This document shows positions 10,901-21,311 of a stretch of 64,000 nucleotides of DNA, one piece after another; the stretch's first letter is position 1, and every line of letters begins with the position of its first letter. A program made the translations under genes and the position numbers. The notes under the pieces were generated by a model. The model searched no databases and had not been told where the DNA came from. It was given only the letters and a program-made list of their open reading frames with translations. The DNA lies in the NCBI GenBank assembly GCA_036936605.1, contig JAUPFV010000001.1, positions 173,358,420 through 173,422,419 on the forward strand, given 5' to 3'. Origin of the DNA: Limnanthes douglasii subsp. nivea. Taxonomy: Eukaryota > Streptophyta > Magnoliopsida > Brassicales > Limnanthaceae.

Positions 10901-11382
10901 CTGAGGCCTAAAACCGGTGGTTCTAGGCCTCAGAACCGGCCGGACACGACCTTAAGCACCACCGGTGCTGAGGCCATGAACCGGTGGTGCTGGGGCCTCA
11001 GAACCGAGCAGACTGAGGCCCCTGCACCACCGGTTCATGGCCTCAGCACCAGTGGTGCCAAGGCTATGGAACCGACCGGCTGGTGGTCCATGCACCATCG
11101 GTTCCAGGCCATGGAACCGGTGGTGCGTAGGTGACGCACGGCCGGTTCAAAGGACAAGAACCGGCCGTGCGTCACCTACGCACCATCGGTTCCATGGCCT
11201 AGAACCGATGGTGCATGGGCCACCGGTTTGGTTATTACCTTCTCCGACGATGGTGGTGGCTGCTCCGGCGACAGTGGCTCCTTCTCCGGCGACTCCATCT
11301 CTTTTTCTGGCAAAATTTCATCATCCCTTTTCTCCGGCGACATCAACTCCTCCACGCTGATCCCTAGTTCTGCTTCGGTCAT
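7947..11382 (-). pseudogene. MULE transposase with SWIM finger and C-terminal OTU-like domain, broken
   Basis: Exons on the minus strand: 11382-11239 (48 codons, MTEAELGISVEELMSPEK onward), 10803-8212, 8129-7947; all junctions GT-AG, phase 0, about 970 codons. Order: FAR1/MULE DNA-binding region (about 10770-10420, with VKCGIHNHE), MULE transposase core (VLIMDSTYK and ILTDRDLALINAI carry the two Asp), SWIM finger (VCICAIKSTHGIPCYHQ), basic RGRPQVKRK, then an OTU-like protease tail (KPDDHYGYRAV, VDTNHFV). Transposases of this type cut and join the MULE ends. Lesions: frameshift at a 10-C run (10592-10601), in-frame TAA at 10202-10204, in-frame TAA at 8543-8545, frameshift at a 7-G run (8272-8278). 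The catalytic Cys of the OTU motif (DGxCG) is Tyr here. The two frameshifts cancel in net frame. Non-functional as read, unless the homopolymer shifts are sequencing errors; the stops and the Cys change would remain. Confidence 0.92.
10890..11228 (-). repeat. Hairpin cluster C (transposase intron 1), with a 68-bp foldback
   Basis: GC-rich island within the intron 11238-10804 of the transposase gene. It is built from words such as AACCGGTGGTGC, GAGGCC and GCACCATCGGTTCC. Its right part is a large foldback: 11081-11148 pairs with 11158-11225 around a 9-nt loop, with only a few mismatches and a perfect inner 24 bp. Transcribed as part of the pre-mRNA it would form a long hairpin. Confidence 0.9.
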
Positions 11383-11508
11383 GATCGATTTTGTGTTTTA
11401 GGTTGAATGTTCTTGATTTTCTTAGGAAGTTTGAATTAGGTTTCAAAAATTTTAAGAAAACTATACTATTTGGATACTAAATTCAGCAAAGAAGAGTGTT
11501 TGTTTGGG

Positions 11509-11516
11509 TATAAATA
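11509..11516 (-). promoter_or_regulatory. TATA box for the MULE transposase
   Basis: TATTTATA on the minus strand, about 130 bp before the transposase ATG (11382) and about 185 bp inside the right MULE end. This mirrors the placement of the PMD TATA box at the other end. Confidence 0.5.
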
Positions 11517-11652
11517 GCGAAATAGGACTTTTGGTGAATTGGGTATACTCAGGATACACTTAGTAGTTTTTTTTACTTAATGGCAATTTAGATATTAATT
11601 TTCTGATGGAAGATAAAAATATCAAAAAAAAGTCAAACGAAAAGTCAAATAT

Positions 11653-11700
11653 TAATTTTGGGTATACTTCAAGGTGAATTTGGTATATATAGCCATACCT
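11653..11700 (-). repeat. MULE right terminal inverted repeat
   Basis: Reverse complement begins AGGTATGGCTATATATACC and matches the left end. It is followed directly by the second copy of the 9-bp target duplication at 11701-11709. A second TATACCCAATTC word lies inside at about 11535-11550. Confidence 0.85.
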
Positions 11701-11709
11701 ATTTGATTA

Positions 11710-13370
11710 TTCAGTTGAGAACCAAACCCATGTTTTATGTGCACGACAATGACGAGATATTAACAACGCAGTAGATCAACTTTATTTGGACTATTGGATA
11801 TAACTTTTTACTTCTCTCTCACTATGTTTGCGTTTGGTTACTTATAACGATTAAACATGTAATATAGTGAAACGCTAATTTATAAAAGTTAAGCTTAAAT
11901 AGATAAGTGTCTTATAACATTTAATAAACATCAGTTGCAATTAAATACAGTCAAACTAGCACTTTATGAGTGTATATTATCTTGTTAATATATTCTCACC
12001 TTTGTAACCTAACATTATAAATAAAAAATCCGACCTAAAAATTTGGAATCGATGATTATTTGGTTATATTTATTTATATTTTTTTTGGTTCTCTCGTCCA
12101 TACTAAAATTTTAATTTTTATGTCCTATTTTTTGTCCGATCATTTAACCCGAACAATTTTACTCCATTCCTATCATGGTATGTTTTGAGATTTTTTTTCA
12201 GCTATTATTTTGTACAATTTTACAAATCTAACATATGGTTTTTTATATTTGTTTTTGTTTGTATCTTTATAAGATAGCATATTTTAATTTTTATATTTAT
12301 ATTTAATGGTCCAAAATTTAAGTTTGAATTATTTCTTCAAAAATATTTTTATATTAAATTTTGCAAGTATTTTTGTATTAAATCTAGTTAGTATCATTTT
12401 CGCAGATATTTTTGTATAAAATACCACAATGTGTTGATTTCGTAAGTATTTTTATACTAAATATCGCAAGTGTTGATTTTTAAGTATATTTGTAATAAAT
12501 TTTGCAAGTTTTTATTTGATCGGATAGAAACTATCCCAATTGATTTCTTAGATCTAATATTGATCTTATCCTCTACGTAATATATGGTATCTTTTCTTCT
12601 TGATCAATACTGTTTGGCATAATATTTTTAATATTTCTCCTTGATCAATACTATTTGGCATAATATTTTTAATATTTCTTCTGGGATAATATTTTTAACA
12701 TTTTCTTTTAACAACCGTTACTAAATATATAAAATTTACCACTATTGTATAGAAGTTCTCTTCATCAATGAAATCTTCAAAAGAGCAGTCAAATCCAGAA
12801 AATTTATGGTTTACGGTTAATATTTTAGCTTGTGTATAATTGTAATTTCGTAATTATTTAACATGGCAAGGGTTTCATTTTTCAAGTTTGAATTTGGAAA
12901 AAAGAAAGGATAAAGTGAGAGGGATCAATTGCTTAATTTCTAGTCTTATTCTTAGTTTTAAAACAGTAAAAGTTACTTAAATTTTAAATAAATAAAATAA
13001 AAAACACAAACGATCTTCTTATAAACAATTTCTTTGCCTCCAACAAGGTGAGCTCCTCCGCCCTCCTTTATCCTCTTCCATATGTATAAAATATAATGTT
13101 GCAAGGAATTAGAAATAAAAATAAAAACCATAGCGAAGCTACTGGTAAATTCACAACACATTTCTCCTTCGTTAAGAAGGCTCCCTAGTTGTAAGCACAC
13201 AAGTCAATATAGTTTATTTCCAGTGTACAACAAAATTTCATATCAAATTCCTACAATATGAATAAATATATCTTATAAGATAGAATACTTTTGCTGCTCC
13301 TAAATATGCAGACACTGAATTAGCTTTTATAATGAAATAAAAGGATCAAAATTATGGGCTAAATATAATT
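11710..13370. other. AT-rich intergenic region with degenerate repeats
   Basis: No gene. At about 12310-12520 a 40-50 bp unit (AAGTATTTTTGTATTAAAT-like) recurs four to five times with many changes. At about 12600-12683 a roughly 42-bp unit with TTTGGCATAATATTTTTAAT is present twice in tandem, nearly identical. The interval next to 13370 is the 3' flank of the IF-2 gene. Confidence 0.6.
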
Positions 13371-16300
13371 TTAGCACTCAATTCGAACAGCTCCGCTTTC
13401 GCACGAAACAAACTTAGGTTTCCTGACTACTTGTTCCATGCAGTGTATTACGTCCCCAACCCGAAAATCGTCAAAGTCACAAAGTATAAGTCCGCATTCA
13501 TTCCCCTTACCCACAGCTTCTACATCTTGCTTCTCTCGCTTGAGAGACGCACATGATCCTTCAAAGACAACTTCACCGCTTCTTAAAAGTTTCAAAGTCG
13601 CTGATTTGGTGACGCGGCCATCATTTACCCGGCACCCTGCAATTTTAACATCATCGCCTTTAGCCTTGCTACGTCCTTTGAGCTCAAAAATACTAAGCAC
13701 TTCTGCTTCTCCAGCTACCCGAGTTTCGTTAGTACCAGGAGCCGTTTCTACAATCAATTTCCCGATGTCCTCTAGAAGGTGGTAGATTACACGGTGGTGA
13801 AATATCTAAAGCCAATTGCATAAGCAATAGAGTTAGTTTGTCTTATGTTGGATCTCAAAACTTTAGAGGGAAAAGAGTTTTAAAAAAACTACTTTTATCT
13901 TCAGAAAAATAAAAAAATAAAACATTTTTGGTTCATGAAAATGGTAAAATTGTTATATATATATATATAATCTAACTCAAAATTATTGGAAACAATTTTC
14001 ACCATTTATTTTTCCTTAACAACCACCTGAGGTCCAAAGAAACTGCCCTTTGTATTTTTTCTAGGCAGGCCTTAAAAAATTCTATAATTTATTTTACTTC
14101 CAAACAATTTGATATCCAAACGACAAGGCTAAAAGATCCAAAACAGAGAGTGAATGAAAAATATTGATACCTTTATGTTGGCTTTAGTTGCCGTCTGTTC
14201 GACTGAAGGCACCTTTATTGTGGCTTCAGTGGCAGTCTTTTTTGCCGAAGGCTTCACATTGAATCCAACTATACTTGCCTTGCAGGCAATTGCAAAGTCC
14301 ACATCAGATTGGGAAATCGGCCCAACGCCAACATGAACCACATTCACAAAAACCTGGTAGTGAAGATGTTAAACATACACAAAGGGTTAAAAGACACATC
14401 ATCGAATAAAATTGCTTCAACAACATTTACACTTATATATACTGCATCTTTATGCTCTCTAACTTTTTTCTTCAAAAAACGCAGGTTACTTAGATCAACG
14501 CATCTAATAAGGTAAGGCAAAACATGACAACCATGAGTACAACGCTATAGGGTTAAACAATCACTTTTTAAGAATATTTTTTCATACTGGAAATCAGTGA
14601 GAAATAAAATAACATAGAAACAAGGACCAACACTCAAGTTATGTGTAATCTAATGAAGACCCTTAAATACACCTCCAAACTATGGTCTTTTTATCAATAG
14701 CTAACCCCTTTGTGGCACCGAATGGACAGACAGTTGGATTTGTTAACAAAACAATCTTTGATGATTTGTTTTCTTTAATTGCTCCATGAACTAATATTTC
14801 TTTTACCTGCTATCGCCTATTATTAATGTGAACAAAAGTATATTGACAACTATGCAATCTCTGCTGTACTCAACTCCATATATAGTATGGGATACAAGAA
14901 TATTTTCTTGAGTTCATTTTAACAAATCAGAAAAGTATGAGGATGTGTAAATATATAATGGGATGATCTGAAGCAAACCATCTAGCAAAGGGTGGATTGA
15001 CAAACGCTAATTCAAGAGGTGATTCAACAGAACAGCCACAGTGAAGGGTATTTTTGTATTTTTTGTACCTATGTAAACAGGGGAATGCCGCCCCCGGTGT
15101 TTGATGTAAACAATTTTTCTATTTAATTATATGCTTTTACTACGAAAATAAAAATAAGTAACAGCTTACGCGCACCTGGGAACTACTTAAAGACCTCAGT
15201 GCATCTGAGACAGCTTGAACAGTGCCCTGAACATCTGCCTTTACTATGATTGGCATTTCAACCGTCTCAATCACCTCTTCTGATTCCTCTGAACTCTCCA
15301 TCTCACCAACCTGCCCGTCTGTCTCTAAACTCTTTGCCCTACCTTCACTAATCTTAATTAGCCGGTCTTTCTCAAATTTCCTTCTCCTTCCTTCACTAAG
15401 CATTCTAGCCCTCTCTTCTGATCCCACAGCAATAATATCATCACCAGCCATTGGGAGACCCTTCAACCCCTCAATCTCCACAGGCATTGCAGGTGTTGCT
15501 CGTTCAGTTGATTTCCCTGTGGCATCCCGAATAGCTCTTATTCTGCCCCACTGCGAACCCACAACCACATGCTGCCCAACAACTAACGTCCCTGCTTTTA
15601 CTATAGCAGTAGCCAAGGGACCCCTTCCCTTGTGAAGTCTAGCCTCCACCACATAAGCTTGAGCTGGACCATCTACCCGTGCTTTCAACTCCATCATATC
15701 AGCTTGAAGAAGTAAAGATTCCTCCAGGCTTTCCAACCCAATTTTCTTGATTGCTGAAACCTCAACGACCTGAATATCCCCACCAACATCCTCCAGCAGC
15801 AACCCTTCCGTTGCAAGCTGAATTTTTACTCTCTCCGCGTTGGCACTTTCTTTATCACATTTATTTATTGCAACAACGATTGGTACATTGGCAGCCTTTG
15901 CGTGGGATATGGCTTCAAGAGTTTGGGGCATCACCCCATCATCAGCAGCTACAACCAACACAACTATATCTGTTACTGCTGCACCTCTTGCTCGCATTGC
16001 ACTGAAAGCAGCATGACCAGGTGTATCAAGGAATGTAATTGAGGCCCCAGATTGCATGGTCACAACAAAAGCCCCTAGGTGCTGAGTTATGCCCCCAGCT
16101 TCTCTGGCTGCGACCGATGTATCCCGTAGCGCATCTAAAAGAGAAGTTTTACCATGATCAACATGACCCATGACTGTAACAACGGGAGGCCGTGGAAGAA
16201 CTTCTGCGCCTTCATTTGAGTGTTGCCTCCTCACATTAACTCCAACTTCCTGCAAAATTAAAACGAAATGACTAGGTCAATAAAAATGTATGCCAAAGGA

Positions 16301-18678
16301 AATCAAGCTCCTTTTTTCTAACTGCAATATTAAAATCATCACTTAGACATACTTCCCCCATAGCAAAACTAGAAACTTGCAAATCACACCATTAACCATC
16401 TTTTATTGTGTTTATCAATATTACAGAAAAATCCCAACTATGCAACAAAGATGGCATAAATAAAACCCCTAGAAATAATTTTAACCTATACTTGTTACCA
16501 TTTATGCCTTTGATGTAGAAGAGAAAAAGAAACATTGATGACTAGTTGAAGAGATATTTGTTTCTTGCAGCCTTACCCATTTCATATCCAATTATTTATC
16601 CTTACACTACTAAGAACGTGAACGATGGAGATGAGAATTTAAGGATAAGCCATATACAGTTTGATTAATTTTTTTCTCTGCAGAGTATATAACAGAAAAT
16701 GAGTAGTGATCATGGCCAGAAAAATATTTAATGTAATCTCCAATTAGTAATCTCGCCGTCTTCTTTAGAATAATTAACAATACTGTGTGTTACAACCATA
16801 TCTTCAAGTGTAAGGAGACATACCATTGCGACCAGCTCCGCCACATCAATAGTGAGAGGGTCGAATTCTGAGACAAATACTTCCCCAACATTAATTAAAA
16901 TATCCTGCAGCGACGTTACAGACTCACCAGTACGCTTGGCAAGCTCAACAACGGTCATGCCTTCGAATATGTCAACAGTTTTGTCTTGCAAACCAGTTCC
17001 TTTGAGTTTACGAGGAACATAAGGAGCGTCAGTAGGTGTTTTGGTCTCAATTTTATGTTCTTTTTGGAAGCGCATCTTTTTCTTTCTAGAAAACTTTCCT
17101 TTCTTTGTGGTACGATTGTTTGGATCTGAAATTGCCACATTGTTACTGGCCAACATTGCTGAACTTGCATGAAAATGCCTGACCAAGATTTAAAAAACTA
17201 TATCTTTATCAAGCCTCCATATATAAAAAAGTACTAACTGAACGGAAGAAAAGAGAAACAATACATAGGATAGGTGTTTCGTGCCTTCAAACTACTGAAT
17301 TGTGTATATACCAGTTAAAAAGTTGAAGCAATGAGTATAAATAATTACAAATGTATATATTAGGCTTAAACAAATCGCAATAGGGTAAAACATGATACAT
17401 CTGTCCAGCTTACTTCATAGAAAGGTATTACACTAAAAAACACACAATCAGTTTGAGATGCGCCAGTATTGACCTTAAATAGAGGTGGGTAGTTTGTAAT
17501 AGGTATTAGAAAAAGAGAAAAATAAAAACAATGTACTTCACGTACATATAGATTCTTAGTTTTTTGTTCCAATATGACACAACTCTCTTATTCCTTTTTC
17601 TTTTGGTTTTTGGGAAGAAAATATTGTTGACCAGTATCAACTTATAACTTCATTTCATGTCCTATGTAAACATGTGTTAAGAAGCTCGGCCAATTTTCAG
17701 AAAAGACCAAAGAAATCAAACACAAGAGCACCCAGTATCCTTTGTATTGAAAAACTTAATACCTTAAACAACGGAAATGCAGTAATCAAGAATAAATGTA
17801 TCCTGCCGTAAGAATATATAACTCTACCTTATGGAGGACAATTTGGGAAAAGTTTGGCAGCTAGAGGACACATTCAGTGAGCCAGTGAGCCCTGCATCCA
17901 AATTAACATTTTACAAATAAGGTACACATCTCAACAAAACTTTACTAATTTAAATAAAAAATGCCACTATAGTAATCTTGAAGATGACTTGGATTGAGTA
18001 TTGATAAATTCAAACGCCCTCAAAGAAAAAAGCGTACTACAAGTGCTGGAATTGTTTTCATCTCAAAAACTGTTCAGTTATCTGGCTGATAATAATATAC
18101 AGATAGTTTTGATCCATAATTAATTTTGGAGGAAACAAATCTGTTGATGTACAGAGAGTGTTCTGATTTATAATTAAATTCACGTAAATAGTAGATTACT
18201 CAATTGAGCAAGTGATATGAAGCAGGAGAGTCGTGCAATTATCTTTGGAAAACTGAAATTAACTTGAAGCAAATATATGCAAAAAGTACTTTAAAGCTTA
18301 TTTTAAGTGTGTAATGAAAGAACTCAAAACATATGAGAGCTATGGCCGCTCACCAGGTATGTACGAAATGGATGGAGGAAAGATGGAATTTAAAGCAACC
18401 TCAGACGTAGATGTGGAAATTCGTGCCACCGCATAATCTATATGTGTCTGATTCAAACTTCGCCTAAGAGTGGTATAAACACTCTGCAAAAAGAAGTCAG
18501 AATGGATATTGTCTATACAACAGAACCGTGTACATAGAAAATTACTAAGAGCTTAGAAGGCAATAACAGCCAAAACAGCAAAACAAGCTGTTACTTCTGT
18601 GAACCTCAAAACTGAAGTTACAATATAAACTTGGGTAGACGTATATATTACCTTCTTTCCTATCTGTCTCCACGCCAT
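13371..18678 (-). CDS. Translation initiation factor IF-2, mitochondrial
   Basis: Host gene. Coding exons (minus): 18678-18652, 18483-18354, 17891-17828, 17178-16824, 16249-15176, 14353-14171, 13805-13371. All introns are GT-AG, phases agree, total 2268 nt, 755 aa plus stop. It is a GTPase that brings initiator tRNA to the small ribosomal subunit in mitochondria. The N-terminus ([19 protein letters not shown]) is Arg/Ser-rich without acidic residues at first and continues to RHFHASSA, fitting a mitochondrial transit peptide. Exon 4 holds an IF2_N-like region; exon 5 the G domain: [35 protein letters not shown]; then domain II and the IF2 C-terminal domains. Odd: exon 6 encodes two tandem 14-residue units ([27 protein letters not shown]) where the family has one. 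The exon 5 donor is taken as CAG|GTGCGC because it gives the usual SQVFVNVV join; a GTAAGC 6 nt downstream would add VR. Confidence 0.95.
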
Positions 18679-19446
18679 TCATACGCTAATGAAACTCTGC
18701 ATCGAAGAGATTAAAGTCATATATGAAGATGTGATATCATAAAAACTAGAAAAGAAATCCAAAAGCAAAGGTGGAACTTAGAAGCACCATGTTCAGCTCT
18801 TAAATGAACTCAGATAAAATAGCAGAAGCATAGTTCGCAATTTGAAATATGAAAACGCCATTAAATACAAATTCGAGAGCTGAATGTGTATTTGTCTAGC
18901 TTGAAAAAAGAAATAGGAAGACAAAATATCAAAACTACTTCTTACTTGTGTTCGATTTTAGAATTTTTCATTAAAACTCACGGGTTACGTTTTTTTCTGC
19001 ATTTACAACAGAGTGCCAGCAAGCAAAGCAGTACAATGGCGATAAACCTTGGAAGTGAACACACCGATGATCCCCTTATAACTCACAGAGCATATCCTTT
19101 TCCAAGAAATTTCTCAGGTAGTGCGAAATCAATAAATCAAATTAGGTAAACCTGATTCTGATTCTTTTTTAATTGTAAAATTTGAGTGAATTTAAAACCC
19201 AATCGTCGAACATGTCAATGCCATAAGGTCCACAGCCATCCAAACACCTCATTCATGAAAAATAAATGTACACATGATTAGGCTTTTGAGAGGACAAGGG
19301 TTTAGGGTTTACGAAAGCTTACCGATGAGAGAGATAGAGAAGGCTCTGGTCTCTACTTGCTCGAGTTGTCGAGTGATGCGGGCAAGTTTGGTACTTCTAG
19401 TTCTGGAATCTGGATGGTGGTCCGGTGGTTATTTTGGTAATATATA
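18679..19446 (-). promoter_or_regulatory. IF-2 promoter, 5' UTR exon and UTR intron
   Basis: On the minus strand: TATATA at 19441-19446, a leader exon ending at 19323 with donor CG|GTAAGC, an intron with a telo-box (AAACCCTAAACCC, 19298-19310) near its 5' end, and an acceptor GCAG|AG at 18697/18696 just before the start codon at 18678. Telo-boxes are common near promoters of plant translation genes. An ATG overlaps four bases upstream of the start in another frame. A decayed copy of this whole stretch lies at 30345-31125. Confidence 0.75.
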
Positions 19447-19637
19447 GAGTAGGACACCAAACAATCTTTTATGTAATAATATTCACGGGAAATTGTATTT
19501 ATAACCTAGTTCGATAAATTCTAAGCATTTTAAATATTTTCGTTGCTTCGTTGGGATTGAAGGCTCGTTGGGGGCTGTTGGTTCAAGTTTTGGGATTTCG
19601 ATTTTGTGTTAGGTTTCGATTTGGGGCTTGGCTTTTC
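19447..19637. other. Spacer and flank of a hAT insertion
   Basis: No gene. The stretch 19540-19637 (G/T-rich) may be the left part of the element that continues at 20578 after the hAT insertion is removed. Confidence 0.4.
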
Positions 19638-19645
19638 CCAGCAAT

Positions 19646-20569
19646 TAGAGCTGTTAATGGTTATTCGGAACCGAGAACCGGACCAGAACCGAATCCGTAA
19701 GGACCGGACCGAAAACTGGACCGAACCTTAACGGTCCGGTTTGCGGTTTCATTACTAAAACCGAAACCGATAAGGAACCGAAATAGTAAAACCGGTAAAG
19801 AACCGAATCGATAAACCGATAAAACCGATTCGGAACCGATCGGAAGAAATTAATAAAAACTTGCTACAAACTAGTGTATTTTGAGAATTATCCCGCAATG
19901 AACCTACCATTAATATTATCGATACTATAATTAAAAAACAAAATAACTACAGATTAAATCTTTTACTTTCAGAGATATATATTTATGTTTTTGGGCGGTG
20001 AAAAATTAATTATCACTTTTACTTTTGGAGAGATATTTATATTTTTGGCTATGAAAAATTAATAAGTAATTTTTTAGTATGCATCGATGATGGGTGATAA
20101 TAAAGAATAATAAATAAACAAAGAATACTCGTCCTTTATAAAAAAAAAAATTATTTATCCAATAAAAATAAACAAAAAATGTTCAACGGTTATAAAGAAA
20201 GAGATAAAACAGTATTGGATTTATTTATTGAAGGATTTGAATCCCACGTCGTTAGTGAAAGCAGTGTGTGAAACATCAAACCTCTATAAAAAGAAAAACA
20301 CGCGTACTGTTTCTATTACAAAGAGTTGGGCAACAATACATTAAGCAGTTGTGACCCGCCACGAAATTATCAGTTTAATATTTTAAATACATATATGTAA
20401 CTTGATATCGGTCCAGTAAACCAAACTGGACCGAACCGAACCGATTCTTATCGGTTTCGGTTCGGTTCTAATATTTGAACCCGAAATCTTGTTGGTTCGG
20501 TTCCGTCCAAACCGACAAGATTAGCGGTCCGGTTCGGTTTTGTAAAAACCTGGACCGATAACACCTCTA
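19646..20569. mobile_element. hAT-type MITE
   Basis: Bounded by a perfect 8-bp duplication CCAGCAAT (19638-19645 and 20570-20577), the size typical of hAT elements. Terminal repeats: TAGAGCTGTTAATGG on the left, TAGAGGTGTTATCGG on the right reverse-complemented. Both subterminal regions are packed with AACCG/CGGTT words (about 19665-19845 and 20405-20560). No transposase frame: a 924-bp non-autonomous element. The interior carries a USE/TATA promoter-like pair. Confidence 0.92.
20241..20290 (+). promoter_or_regulatory. U-snRNA-type promoter (USE plus TATA) inside the hAT MITE
   Basis: ATCCCACGTCG (20241-20251) differs by one base from the plant upstream sequence element RTCCCACATCG. TATAAA follows at 20285-20290 after exactly 33 bp, the spacing used by plant Pol II U-snRNA genes (Pol III types use about ten bases less). 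The sequence about 30 bp downstream does not match U1-U6 or U3 that I can recall, so the transcript would be an unknown RNA. Confidence 0.55.
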
Positions 20570-20577
20570 CCAGCAAT

Positions 20578-20985
20578 GAAGTGGAAGAAAGTTCAGGATC
20601 GTCTGATTCTTTGGTGCACACACCCAGTTCTAAACCGATCTCTACAAGTCTGTAGAGAAAGGGTCCTGAAAGTGGCATCGATCTTGAATCAGACGATTTT
20701 GTTGAAGATTTGCGGTAAGATTTTGGGTGTTCTGGAGAAGCTAAAGAAAGGAGATTGGAGTCGTGAGGATGAAGTTGAGGAGGCATTGGCCTTCTGTGTG
20801 TTAGGTTCGATTAGATTTAGGGTTTGGATTGACTTCTTTTGTCAATTTTGACCCTAATCCTTTAGTTTCATTTTGGTCTTATTTTTCTTAAGGCATTTTG
20901 GTCTTATTTTTCTTAAGGCCTCTAATTTGTAATTTGTTACTCTCTGTTCCTATTTTATTAATATAGTGTGCTCTTTTGCTTAAAA
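20578..20985 (+). mobile_element. Probable 3' end of a retroposed element, with A8 tail
   Basis: Ends CTCTTTTGCTTAAAAAAAA, similar in style to plant L1 3' ends. Upstream a 26-bp unit with CATTTTGGTCTTATTTTTC is in tandem twice (about 20869-20918). One frame from 20578 reads like a decayed Ser-rich protein (EVEESSGSSDSLVHTPSSKP). Sequence before the tail (GATTTAGGGTTTGG) resembles the 3' region of the LINE on the other strand, so the two tails point at each other. Coding identity not established. Confidence 0.4.
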
Positions 20986-21311
20986 AAAATATTTTCAGGA
21001 TATTCAAAATTCTGAATATTGAATATACGTTTATGTAACTTCTACCCCGGATTTTTTTTATTTTATAAAACATCGATATATTAACAAATAAAAAGTTTTA
21101 CAAAGAATGAGGACCATTTTGAAGACAATTCTAAAATAGAGGCCTAAATGCAATTTGACCTAGGAAGTGAAATTCCCAAATCAAATACAAACCCTAAATC
21201 GAACAGAACTTTCTTCTATCTCCTCTTCTTCAAACTTCATATTACCACTGCAACACCAAACCACCAAAAGCTTCCAAAGAACCTTAAACCATCAGGAGAG
21301 GGGGGGGCGAA

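Larger units (their letters stand above)
3485..11700. mobile_element. Complete Mutator-like element (MULE) carrying PMD and OTU-transposase genes
   Basis: The element is bounded by imperfect terminal inverted repeats and by a perfect 9-bp direct repeat, ATTTGATTA, at 3476-3484 and 11701-11709. A 9-bp duplication is the hallmark of Mutator superfamily insertion. Inside are three genes: a plant-mobile-domain gene (3773-6381, +), a small unknown ORF (7274-7663, +) and a MULE transposase with SWIM zinc finger and OTU-like tail (7947-11382, -). The last two converge. Three clusters of short hairpins sit between or inside these genes. PMD genes in MULEs are known in plants. What stands out is that the transposase is broken in several places while the PMD frame is mostly intact. 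The perfect duplication suggests a fairly recent insertion. Confidence 0.93.

Noticed and set aside
10883..11360. Plus-strand ORFs opposite the transposase 5' end
   Set aside because: They read through hairpin cluster C and the transposase first exon in antisense; no domain.
12973..13200. Minus ORF of 75 codons downstream of IF-2
   Set aside because: No recognisable domain, ends in A/T-rich Lys/Phe sequence, and lies beyond the IF-2 stop.
18886..19149. Plus ORF of 87 codons
   Set aside because: Lies in the IF-2 UTR intron on the other strand, with no conserved motif and not open in the decayed duplicate.
20235..20256. tRNA B-box-like word (reverse strand GATTCAAATCC) in the hAT MITE
   Set aside because: No tRNA arms or A box nearby; it overlaps the better supported USE motif.
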